DNA of 64,000 bases from Lates calcarifer (taxonomy: Eukaryota > Chordata > Actinopteri > Centropomidae), in contig NC_066843.1 of assembly GCF_001640805.2 (NCBI RefSeq), positions 105,123-169,122 on the forward strand. The letters run 5' to 3'. Position numbers and translations under genes: made by a program. The notes beneath the pieces were generated by a model, which did no database searches, was not told the origin of the DNA, and saw only the letters and a list, made by a program, of their open reading frames with translations. Below are positions 46,458 through 56,711 of this stretch, in pieces. The number at the start of each line of letters is the position of its first letter. The stretch's first letter is position 1.

Positions 46458-49400
46458 TCAGGCGTCGATGCGGAAGGACAGCAGCTTCTCAGAGTGCATG
46501 TTGTTGAGCGTCCGCAGGTCGGGTAGCTTCAGCAGCAGTTTGGTGAAGCGCGGCGAGTCCAGGTTGTAGTGGTCGTTGCCGGGGGCGACGGACGACTTGC
46601 TGACGAGCGAGCGCAGAGCTCGGATCAGGTTCTCCTGCAGCTGCTCCACCGACGCCACGTTCTCGATGCCGGAGCGGTCTGAGGAGGAGGAGGAGGAGAA
46701 CATGTTCAGGAGCGACACTCATTTTGTTTACATGAAACAACAGAGAAACAAACTTCATCCCTCCCCCCTCCATCTCCCCTCCCTCCTCACCCGCAGAGAC
46801 CAGCACCACGGCGGTGAACAGTCCCAGTTCCTCTGCGTTCAGCTCCAGAGCAGCCAGTTTGTGGCTGAAGTCGAACATGGCTCCCAGCAGCTCGTTCATC
46901 CCCATCGCCCGCAGCTCCTCCAGACTGTAGGTGGCGCCAGAGATAAACGTCACCGTCTGCTCCTTAACGTTGAACAGTGACGAGAAGCGAACCATCAGCA
47001 CCTGCAGGGAGGAGACGAACACAGTCAGCTGCAGTTCCTCTGACTGGCCACCAGGTGCCAGTTTTTTTTAACATTTAACATTTAACTTTGGTTTGATCGT
47101 ACTGCGTGTCTGATTTTATTGACAATAAAGTTATTAATAGGTGTTAGCGTCGTACCTCGAAGGTGCCGGCCTTCAGCAGGGTGACCTGGTCGTTCTGCGA
47201 CAGAGCGCTGAATCCTGGGATATGTTTAGCGAACTCCACCACCTCTCTGACGGCGGGGGTGAAAGGACAGAGAGAAGTCCTCCCAGATCTCCTGGGGCGT
47301 CTTTGAGGGGTCGGCGTGAGGCTTCATGTTCATTGGACAGGCCTGCAGAGAGATCAACCAATCAGGAGTTAATCCACAGTGATCGTCCAATCAGAGCTCA
47401 GCTGCAGGGAGTCGTTTAAATAAAACGTTTTGATTGGTTCTTACCAGCACGATCCCTGTATGGTTCTTCATTAGACAGTTCTGCCCCGGGGTCACATGAT
47501 CGCCGTCTCCTCCAATCAGATTGCTGTTATGTAAGCTCCACCTCCCGTTGCCTTGGGGATGATGCGTGCTGTTGCAGCTGTTGTCCAGCGGCGGGTAGCG
47601 CCCCATGCCCATGTTGTTGTTGTGGTGATAGATGGTGTTGAGGCCGTTGGCATGGTAACCGTTGGGGCAGCGGTTGGGGCCCCAAAGCTCCGCCTCCCCG
47701 TTGTGGTTGTGGGCGTGGTTATTCTGATGCTGCTGAGGTGGCACGTGGGGATTGGCCAGCTTGTCGTGAGCGTACAGGAAGGTCTCGCGGTGAGCGCGGG
47801 CAATGGCGGTGATGGTAGAGTCCATGCCCGGGCTGGGGGGAGGAGAGAGGGAGAGGGAGGGGGAGGGGCTCTGAGAGGGGGGAGGAAAGAGAAGAGGAGG
47901 AGGAGCGGGTGAGGAAGAGGAGGCCGGGGCAGGAGGGGAGGGGGAGGAGGGGGCGAGCGGCAGGGCTGACGGCTGGGGCTGAGGGGCGATGGTCACCCCC
48001 GGGCACGGAGAGGAGGAGGAGGAGGAGGAGGAGGAGGAGGAGGAGGAGAGGCTGGCGAGCTGGAAGTCGTTCTGCAGCTGGTTGTTGACCATGTTGTTCA
48101 TGGCGCTCTGCATCTCAGCCAACATCCTCTGTTTCTCACGCTTCGGGATCCGACCGAAACGAACAGCTGAGGAGGAGGAGGAGGAGGAGGAGGAAGACGT
48201 GTTAAAGACAACGACGGAAATCTGAGACTGTTTTGGGTCGACTGACTCCACAGGTCAGTCTGACGTCAGGACCAACTAAAACCCTGTTTCCTGGTCCAAG
48301 TTCTCTGAGTCTGTCCTGTTTCCAGACGCTGCAGTGCTGAGTCCAACAACTATTCAGAGTCAGTGAGTGCTAACGTTAGCCAGCTAACCTAGCTAATGTT
48401 ACTCCTGATATCAGCTCTGGGTTTTACGTCTTCATGTTTCAGTCATCAGTTCTTTTCTGTGCTGCCCAGCTAAAGTGAAAAGCTAACCTAGCACGGAAAA
48501 GGACTGACAACCAAACTCATAGCAAGAGAGACTTATAGCTTATAGCAGGGGTACCTGCTTTAACGAGCTGGTGCTAATGTTAGCTAGCTAACTACCTGGA
48601 GTCAAACTTTGTTTTTCTTCACTGGTTTAAAAGCAGCATCTTATCAGCTGCAGTCATTTCCTCTTGACTTCCTCGTCACAGTGAAGCAGTAGAATGACTG
48701 AACAGTTTCTGGACTCTGATCTGCAGCGTCTGGAAACAGGAGAGACTCAGAGAAGTTGGACCAGGAAACAGGATTTTCAATGGTCTTGATGTCCAGGATA
48801 TTTCTATAGCTACATGCCAATGCTGTGATGCTAACAGGTGTGTCCAGGTGTGTCCAGGTGTTGGGACTGACCGTCTCGGCTCATGCCCACAGACAGGCAC
48901 TTCTTGAAGCGACACTGTTGGCAGCGGTTCCTGTTGATCCTCATGATGGTGCAGCTCTCGTTCTTCAGACACTTCTTGTACTGGATGTTCTGCTGGATGC
49001 TACGACGGAAGAAACCCTGAGGAGACCAGAACCCGGATCAGTGTCTGAGTCCACCACAGGTGAATCTGAGGCTGAGTGAGGACAGGTGTGTGTGGGGTCT
49101 CACCTTGCAGCCCTCGCAGGCGATGGACGCCATAGTGGAAACCTGAGGCCACGTCGCCGCAGACTTTACACAGCAGCACCATCCCGTTCAGCTCTGAAAC
49201 ACAGTCACCGTTAGAACAAAGACCAGCAGAGTCAGACTGGTTTCCAGAGGATCTACCAAAGCTTGGTCCAGGTCTTACTGGTCAGACTGGCCACCGACTT
49301 GCTGGGCGACGCCCTCAGAGATCCTCCATCGTCTCGGCCTCTGGGCGAACCTCCTGCTGAGGAGGAGGCCGAGGAGGAGCCGTCCTCTCCTGCAGAGCCT

Positions 49401-50332
49401 GAACTGGAGCTGCTGCTGAGGAAGGAGGGAGTCAGACAGGAGGAGGAGGAGGAGGACGAGGAGGAGGTGAAGCCAGGCTGGGAGTTGGAGTTCTCGCTGT
49501 ACATGGAGACTGGACTGGTCCGGGTCGGAGAACCTCCACACGAACCCACATAGGAGATCACACCACCTGCAGCAGAGAGGACATGAGGTCAGTGAAGGCA
49601 TCACGCAGGAATATTTAACCCAGAAAAAAAGTAAAATCTAGAATTTTTTGGTTTTATTTGGGATTTTTCCAACTTTTTATTTTGGTTCAGATTCTGTGGA
49701 AAAGTTCAGTGAAAAATAATCAGCAGTCAAAATGATCTGCAGATGAATCAGACGTGAGAAGTTTAAAACAGTAGAAGAGAGAGAGCAGCCATCTGTGTGT
49801 GTGTGTGTGTGGGGGGGTGTTATGCAGAGGCTGTTTTACTGTAACCGTGGAAACAGATGGGGGGGGGCTCTGTAGCAAAGGTTAAAAACAAACTGACTTT
49901 CTAGGAATTTTGGGAACAAAGAGGGAGGGGGGAGGAGGGGGGAGGGACTCTGTGTGGGAGCGAGTAGACTCGCCCCCCTCTCCCTTCCCCTCCCTCCCTC
50001 CAAAACCCTCTCTACTTCATGATGTCATTATGTTAAAACGTATTTGTATTAAAATCCAAGATGGAGGACGTCGTTCACGTTTCTGTTTCTCTGTGAAACA
50101 GTTTGTGTTTAATAAACAGATTTCTTTAATCACCTGTTTATCAGCTGATCAACCTCTTGGATGGATGGATGATGAATGAATGATGAATGATGAATGGATG
50201 ATGGATGAATTCTCTGTGAGATGTGCAGCAGCAGAAACAGATGATGAACAGATGGAAACCTGTCGTTTCAGCTGCCGACAGTGGAGGTGTGAGAGCATCC
50301 ATCCCTCCATCCTGCACCTACACCTGTTTACC

Positions 50333-50369
<37 letters not shown>

Positions 50370-53300
50370 GGGGGGGGTGCAGCCTCCCTGTCTGATCTCA
50401 GATCAGTTTCTCAGCAGCCTCAGCTCACGTGTCGCTTGCTGCACGTGACGCCTCGTTTCTGTCAGGTGACGAACGCTCAGTCTGTTTCACACATTCACAA
50501 ACAATCTGCTGCTTCGATTACACACACACACACTCACACACTCACACACTTGTCCACGACGCTGTTGCACGTTCAGATGGTTCAGGTTTTTCTGGTTCTG
50601 CTCAGAAACACATTCGTCTCTAAACCATCAGACTTTTTAACGTCAGGTTTATTCATACGATTGTTCGTGAGATTCAAATAAAATTCACAGAAAGTTAAAG
50701 TTTTACAAGAACAAACTAAACAGGCATCAGTCAATCATTAGTGATCAATAAATCCATTGATTACAGCTGATAAATTCCTGATAACTTGATCCTGATCAGT
50801 GTTTCTCTGTTACTCTCTGTGTCAGGTCACAGGGTCACTGTGTCAGGTGTTACCATGGTAACCAAGCACGTGCACTGGCCCCGCCCACCCACACCCAGCC
50901 ACACCCCCTCACATGTGCTCCACCCCCCACCCTCAGCTGATTCTCCAGGTGTGTCCAACACATCACCACAAAAACTCCCACAGGTGTTTAACCACCTGAA
51001 GGACTCCCCCACCTGAAACCTCGTAAAGATCCACTACCACCTCCAAAAGACCTGAAGAACCGCCTAACATCCACCTGAAGACCCGCCTAACATCCACCTG
51101 AAGAACCGCCTAACATCCACCTGAAGAACCTCCTAACATCCACCTGAAGAACCACCTAACATCCACCTGAAGAACCGCCTAACATCCACCTGAAGAACCT
51201 CCTAACATCCACCTGAAGAACCACCTAACATCCACCTGAAGACCCACCTAACATCCACCTGAAGACCGCCTAACATCCACCTGAAGAACCTCCTAACATC
51301 CACCTGAAGACCCACCTAACATCCACCTGAAGAACCGCCTAACATCCACCTGAAGACCCACCTAACATCCACCTGAAGAACCGCCTAACATCCACCTGAA
51401 GAACCTCCTAACATCCACCTGAAGAACCGCCTAACATCCACCTGAAGAACCGCCTAACATCCACCTGACAGAACATTCTTATTGACATCTAAAACTTCTT
51501 CAAACCACCATAGAACCTCTTCAGTGACCACCTAAACCTAAACAACCTAAAGAACCTCTGGAACCACGTCCAGGACTTCTAGATGTTTCCTGTGCTCTCT
51601 CATGTAGCTACACTTTTTCAAACCTCACTTCCATGAAATCACCATCTAATATTCTGTGTTGTAAAACTGAGGGAGGTGATGATGTAAACAGGAAGTCCTG
51701 TATTGTGTCTCTGAGTCCGAACCATTACATCTGTTACATAACGTCACATAACACCTGCTGCCAACTGTCTAACTGGGTCAGCAAGACCTGATAAGTGGAT
51801 CAGTTCTGTGGAGTTTGGCCGGCACGTTGGACTCGAACATTTCTGAGCAGGTTTTGTGGTGCAAGGGGGAGCAGGGTCCCTGAATGCAGCACGTCTGATG
51901 TTTTAAATTAGACTACCGTATTTTTCGGGCTATAAGACGCACTTAAAATCATTTCATTTTCTCAGAAATCAACAGTGCGCTTTATAATCCGGTGTGCCTT
52001 ATGTATTAATTCTGGTTGTGTTTACTGACCTCAAACTGATTTTATGTGGTACACAGCGTAGTACGAGCATTACGGCTAACGTAGTCAGGAGCCTCGCAGG
52101 AGTAATATTTATCAGTACTATGCTTCAACATACCGGCAATATTACAATGTGTGTATAAGGACCCCAAAATGCCACCTGTTAAGAGACATGCTTACGAAGC
52201 AGATTTCAAACTCAAGGCTATCAGTCACGCATTAGAACATGGGAATAGAGCAGCTGCAAGAGAATTCAACATTAATGGATCAATGGTTCGGAAGTGGAGG
52301 AAGCAAGAAGATGACCTGCGGTTTGTTTTGCTTTTTGTGCCTAATAATGCGATGCACTTTATAGCCTGAAAAATCTGGTAAACAGTGATGTTGACAGGAA
52401 CACGTTGTGTTTCTCTGTGAGGATTTACACTGAGCAGCGTCAGAAACCCTGAGTGTGTTTGATCTGAACGGAGCACGTGTGTGTTCAGTGAACGCTTCAA
52501 CCTGCTGCTGTTTCAGCTCCTCCCCCTCCTCCCTCCCCCGTGCAGACTCGAGGGGGAGGCTCGTGTGTCCTCAGTAGTCACGCCCCCGAGCCACGTGCCT
52601 CCTCCACACAGCCGGCCCCACAACGAGACCGGCCCGCAACTCACCCCTCCCCCTCCCTCACCCCTCCCCCTCCCTCTCTCTGCACTCTCACGTTCCCGCC
52701 ATTCATTACACACACAGGCTGGACTGGTGTACTTGTGAGGACCCAGGTCTTTACCCAGCAGTGTGTTCAGGTCCACTGTGTAACATTAACCTAAACCTGG
52801 TTCTGTCTGCACCAGGATCTGGATCTGGGACACTCTACAGCTCCTCTAAACCACAGAGCCTCACATTAACTATCAGCAGCTGAGACTCATGGGTAATGTA
52901 GTATTTAAAGCCAAACAAAGAGAAGTGTAGTTTCAGATCAGGAAGCAGCAGCTCCTCAAACTTTACAACAAAGTACAACCTAAAGATCAGGTCCAGGATC
53001 CACAGAGCTCAGTTCAGAACCACGTCCAGACCGACTTCAGCCCTGAGTTTAAAAAAAGAACGACTCCATGGAAGCAACACAAAACAACCACAACCACAAC
53101 CACAACCGTTCAGAGACACGTCATCTCCAGGTCACCAGCCACCTTAAATCTTTTCTGTGGAAACTTTGAGCTGTGAACTCAGGAATCATCAGCTCATTCT
53201 CAGCTGCTCGGCTGCTGACTGATCACATCCAGTCACATTCATGTTTCAATCCAGGGTTTGAGCTTTTAGCTGTGACCAGGTTCACCAGAGGAAAAACAAG

Positions 53301-54424
53301 AGCAGCTGATTGGTTCCTGCTGCTGCTCCACTTTCTCACGGGGGGGGGGGGGGTCATTTGGTATTGATAGGTGATCAGACTGATCAGACACTGAGCTGAC
53401 GGAGGGAGAACTGATCAATCTTTACTCATGAAAATAGAACAAATCAACAAATATATTGATGAAGAAAAAGGAAGAGGAGGAGGAGGAGGAGAGGAGAAGA
53501 GGAGGAGAAAGAGAGGAGAGGAGAAGAGGAGGAGAAGAGAGGAGAGGAGAAGAGGAGGAGGAGAAGAGGGAGGGAGGAGAAGAGAGAAGAGGAGGAGGAG
53601 GAGAATTATGCAATGAGCTCAGTCTGATCAGCAGCCAATCAGAGCGCGCGGAGTTCAGTGAAAACAAAGCGCACATGGCTCGGTTTTCCGTCCATGTGAA
53701 CCGGCAACCGCCGCTCCGGTGACGCGCGCGCTCACACACACACACACACACTGATCTCAGCTCGTCCACCTGACACCGACCGACCGCTGTCATCATGACC
53801 CAGTTCCCCGAAACACGACCGGGATCACGGTGACGGTCCCCGTGAGGAGCCGCCTCAGACTCACCGACATGTGCCTGAGTCCGTCGGTGTGAAACCGGCA
53901 GCTGGACCCGGGTCTTCATGTGGTTTATCTGTTATTCACGGTGAAGTCCACCCGCCGGACCGGGAACCGATCAAACACCGAGAGGAACGTTTAACACAGT
54001 CAGCGGCAGAGCGGCAGAGCGAAAGAGCGGTGTGCCGCGCGTCAAAACAAACACAAATAAACAAAACCATCAAACTGATGAACAAAGACCGAAGAGCTTT
54101 TATTTATCTGTTGTTTACTTTGTTTACTTTCCATGTTTACCGCCTCAGATCTGAGCGCATCACAGGTCCACAGGGTCAGACTCAGGTGGGTCAGACTCAG
54201 GTGAACCTGCAGCCTGACTCTTCTGCAGAACTCAACATAAAGAGCACAGACTGGCAGAGGTGAAGTTTACAGACTGTCCCTGAACTCTCCAACACTTCGC
54301 TCTTTACGAACTCTAGTTCAACACACGCACGCCATCACCTTGCTCTGATTTCGGGGGGGGGGTGTTTACCTGTGTTGTTGTTGTTGTTGTTGTTGTCGTT
54401 GATGTTTGTGTCCATCGTTGTCAT
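46458..54424 (-). CDS. nr1d1: Nuclear receptor Rev-erb alpha (NR1D1)
   Basis: Rev-erb alpha is a haem-binding repressor of the circadian clock and lipid metabolism. Exons in gene order: 54424-54370, 49566-49279, 49193-49104, 49016-48872, 48166-47445, 47342-47156, 47001-46791, 46678-46458. The first exon encodes [10 protein letters not shown] plus an Asn run, and the frame continues [42 protein letters not shown], then [20 protein letters not shown], then [18 protein letters not shown]. The hinge starts [20 protein letters not shown] and continues with Ser/Pro runs. [63 protein letters not shown], and an end at [19 protein letters not shown] without helix 12, as in all Rev-erbs. Expected coding length is 1917 bp (638 residues). 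Exons 3 and 6 are each one base too long and break frame within conserved sequence; all other phases fit. Confidence 0.93.
47995..48235 (-). repeat. (GGA)n trinucleotide tracts coding Ser runs in nr1d1
   Basis: Two (GGA)n tracts, about 48010-48048 and 48172-48194, lie in and just 5' of the hinge exon. On the coding strand the first gives a poly-Ser run in the hinge; the second lies in the intron before the acceptor (48167-48169). Confidence 0.8.
48278..48778. mobile_element. 500-bp MITE with 55-bp terminal inverted repeats (family B)
   Basis: The left end (cctgtttcctggtccaagtt, then gagtctgtc, tttccagacgctgcag) reappears inverted at 48721-48778 with about four mismatches. The interior is AT-poor and noncoding, with ctagctaa-type stretches. 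It lies in the nr1d1 intron between the second DBD exon and the hinge exon. A short relative is at 1631-1786. No transposase is present, so it is non-autonomous. Confidence 0.75.
50426..50447. promoter_or_regulatory. Paired CACGTG E-boxes in nr1d1 intron 1
   Basis: Two perfect CACGTG hexamers (50426-50431, 50442-50447) are 16 bp apart. CLOCK-BMAL1 drives mammalian Nr1d1 through E-boxes in the promoter and first intron. A third lies at 50867-50872. Occupancy is inferred. Confidence 0.45.
51047..51472. repeat. Minisatellite, 23-bp unit, about 18 copies
   Basis: The unit is cacctgaagaaccgcctaac plus atc. Variants read ccacc, cctcc or cacacc at the gcc position, and two units are one base short. 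Every unit carries CACCTG. Confidence 0.95.
51911..52384 (+). mobile_element. Internally deleted pogo/Tigger-like DNA transposon
   Basis: The left end CCGTATTTTTCGGGCTATAA is mirrored at the right end (52360-52382) with mismatches, and TA flanks both ends as the pogo target site requires. At 52169-52318 a remnant of transposase N-terminus reads [20 protein letters not shown], then [20 protein letters not shown], a helix-turn-helix domain of the CENP-B/pogo group. The DDE domain is missing, so the copy is inactive. It lies in nr1d1 intron 1. Confidence 0.8.
53462..53606. repeat. Purine-only (GGA/GAA)n tract
   Basis: About 140 bp of almost pure purine on the + strand, and therefore pyrimidine on the nr1d1 sense strand. 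It could form a triplex and may cause assembly trouble. The Glu/Arg open frames here are artefacts. Confidence 0.9.
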
Positions 54425-54900
54425 TTTAAAATCCATCAGAGTCGCGCAGACCGTATTTTAAAACCCCGGAGACGCGCGCTCCGCATCACCGACACAGGGA
54501 AGAAAAACCGGACTGAAACACCACAGAAGAAGAGGAGGAAGCGTCTCTACTGCGACTCTACTCCATTCTGCTGTTTTTCTACTGACGGACTCGAACAGAA
54601 GTGATGCCTGTCCGCCGCACGAGGCTCCTGTCAGCTGCTGCACGCGCTTCACTCTCTCGCTCTGTATTTTTTCAAACAGGGCGCGCGCCCTGCTGGATGA
54701 TGATGTGCGGGGGCCGCCGTGCCCGCACGCGGCAGAAAACGGGACCATGTGACCGCGGGGAGAGCCTCGTGCCCCAGTGACACACTTTCCCGCCCCTCCT
54801 CTGTGTAGTACATACTTGTTTAAATCCCCGAGCACGTGGAGCTGCCCGTTGTTCTCAGACAGAGGGGGCATTATGGGAAGTGTAGGCGGCAGATTGTTCT
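54425..54900 (-). promoter_or_regulatory. nr1d1 promoter/5' UTR with E-box and ZNF143-like site
   Basis: A GC-rich block directly upstream of the nr1d1 start codon contains CACGTG at 54833-54838. About 30 bp further out is gcattatgggaagtgtagg, resembling a reversed ZNF143 site. The transcription start probably lies between about 54600 and 54800; I see no TATA box there. Confidence 0.5.
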
Positions 54901-55775
54901 GTAGCAGAGCAGTTTCCTGTCAGACGGTTTAATGGTGTTTGTTTTTATTGTTCATCATCATTGATTCAGTTTAATTTATCATCCTGTTCCTAAAACACCA
55001 AACTGACTTCCAAACAAACTGCTATAAACAGGAGTGTTCACTGCTGTTGATGAGGAGCAGCCATCTTGGATTCTGATGTCAGGGTTGCTCCAGCTTCAGG
55101 TTCAAACTTCTGACTAGGAACTCGGAAATTCTGACTTTCGGGTACAACAGGAACGCACCATATGAATAGGCCTACAATCCAACCAGGTGAATTGTGAGCA
55201 GACCAAAAGCAACGTGCCACAGCAAGTTAGCACAAACACAGATTAGCTAACTTTTTGATGGCATATTTAGCTAGCACTGTTAGCATGCTAGCTGTGTAAC
55301 TTATGCAGAGTGCATCAATAGTCATTCATTTGACCTTTAAAAAATATTTCTTAAAATGGCAGACCAACCTCCTCACAGTTCATAAGTCTGGATGACAAAA
55401 AACAGACGAAATTAGTGTTTGAACTTAAGCTTTTATTCATCAAAAAGACCTTAAAACTGAGACCATTTTGAGTCAAAACACCCAAGTCCGAGTTACAATG
55501 AGATATGTTTGACTGATGAATTTGAGTCGAAACACTCTTGAGATCATGACAAGTCCTGTCTGAGTCCAAAAAGTTAATAGCCCCACGATACTGAAGCAGG
55601 TCTGAGTCGAAAGACCTCCAAGGCCGAGACAAGTCTGAGTCCAAACATCCACAATCTACAATCAGTCGTGACGAGTCCAAATCACAAATCTATGACATGC
55701 AGTTAAGTCTGAGTCAAACAGGTCAAAACATTTGCATACTTTTGGTGAATCTCTTCAGATTTCACCGCCTGAGTC
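54901..55775. other. 3' region of paralogue A
   Basis: No gene is supported. TTTATT at 55432-55437 is the minus-strand AATAAA of the gene ending at 55776. Between them are degenerate units of 'gacaagtctgagtccaaa', which recur downstream of paralogue B (58290-58345), so the duplication includes the 3' UTR. Confidence 0.55.
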
Positions 55776-56681
55776 TCAGTAGACACTAAAGGAGCCTCTC
55801 TGATGAACCAGACTGTGCAGGTTCTCTCTTACGTCATTGAAGTACCGCTGAACCATAGACTTCTGCCTGCCGTACCTGTGATCGTAATAAACGTCATAAT
55901 ATCTGTCATAGCCGATGTCATCATTAATAGTATAAGACCGTGAATCTTCACCCACCAGCATTACTATACCATCCTCATCATGCATACTGATAATATCTCC
56001 ACTGCACTTGTTATATATCATTTCCTTGTGTTTTCTGAACAGCGGGTCCAGGTCTCTCTTGTAAGTTGAGATGAGTCTCTCCACAGGATCGCAGTCTGGA
56101 ATCCCTCCAAGTCTCACCAGGTGGATCAGCATCTGGATGTGGAAGGCCGCCCCGTTGATCCAGGCCTTCAGAGCCTCAGAGGTCATCTGTCCATCCCTCA
56201 CCATGGAGTTCTTCAGCTTGGTGAGAGCTTCACTCAGCTTGTACTCGATCCGCTCGATGTCGGTCCTCAGCTGGACTTTGTTCTTAATGTTCATGGTGCA
56301 CCTCTTCAGACACTCATCGATCTGATCCCAGACCTCGGAGGCCTTCTCCTCTGCAAACACACATCGCAGAGCTTCCTTTGTGCTATCCTTAGACGGACTC
56401 AGAAAAATTAGGTCGATCAGGACGGCAATGGCCAGTGCTCCGAGGCCCGCCAGTTCAGGGGCGAAGGTCAAGCCGACAAACATCTCTGATAATTTCTTGA
56501 CTGCATCTTGACCAAAGTTGCCTGTCTCCATTTTCCTCTTCTCATAGTATCGTTTCAGGTTCTCTGACGAATCAGGACTGCAGAACTTCACAATTTTCTG
56601 ATCAACTCCCAGATCTGGACCATCGCTGACTTGCTCCACAAAGCTTTTCAGTTGTTCCTCCTCGCTGATGGTATTACCCAT
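55776..56681 (-). CDS. Uncharacterised myristoylation-motif protein, paralogue A
   Basis: I do not recognise this 301-residue protein. It starts MGNTISEEEQ: Gly2 and Ser6 fit an N-myristoylation signal. Residues about 70-95 (FAPELAGLGALAIAVLIDLI) form one hydrophobic segment that could insert in or lie on a membrane. The rest is predicted mainly helical and charged: EEKASEVWDQIDECLKRC, DIERIEYKLSEALTKLKN, AAFHIQMLIHLVRLGG. The C-terminus is rich in Tyr and Arg (YDRYYDVYYDHRYGRQK). The CDS is one exon. An acceptor at 56712-56714 follows a 1.2-kb intron and a noncoding exon starting at 57913, whose far end carries a GAAAGGAAAC motif. It is a tandem duplicate of the gene at 58417-59325, with a near-identical middle third and divergent ends. 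The layout (noncoding exon, long coding exon, IRF-like promoter, tandem array) is common among fish interferon-induced genes; the function is unknown. Confidence 0.85.
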   Translation of the reverse strand: MGNTISEEEQLKSFVEQVSDGPDLGVDQKIVKFCSPDSSENLKRYYEKRKMETGNFGQDAVKKLSEMFVGLTFAPELAGLGALAIAVLIDLIFLSPSKDSTKEALRCVFAEEKASEVWDQIDECLKRCTMNIKNKVQLRTDIERIEYKLSEALTKLKNSMVRDGQMTSEALKAWINGAAFHIQMLIHLVRLGGIPDCDPVERLISTYKRDLDPLFRKHKEMIYNKCSGDIISMHDEDGIVMLVGEDSRSYTINDDIGYDRYYDVYYDHRYGRQKSMVQRYFNDVRENLHSLVHQRGSFSVY

Positions 56682-56711
56682 AGTCCTGTTTTCAGGCTCA
56701 GATGTTTACCA

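Larger units (their letters stand above)
49567..54369. other. nr1d1 intron 1 with E-boxes and repeats
   Basis: No coding exon is seen in this 4.8-kb intron. It contains CACGTG at 50426, 50442, 50867, 52474 and 52592, a 23-bp minisatellite, a pogo-like transposon, a GGA-rich tract at 53469-53605, and a G run at 53341-53353. CpG density rises from about 53640 towards the promoter. Confidence 0.6.

Noticed and set aside
51047..51472. CRISPR-like array
   Set aside because: Units are contiguous 23-mers without spacers, in a vertebrate intron; this is a minisatellite.
53428..53722. Glu/Arg-rich + strand open frames
   Set aside because: Generated by a purine-only repeat within nr1d1 intron 1.
46458..54424. 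nr1d1 as a pseudogene
   Set aside because: Only two one-base breaks; all splice sites, other phases and every conserved block are intact, and other genes in the window show the same kind of indel.
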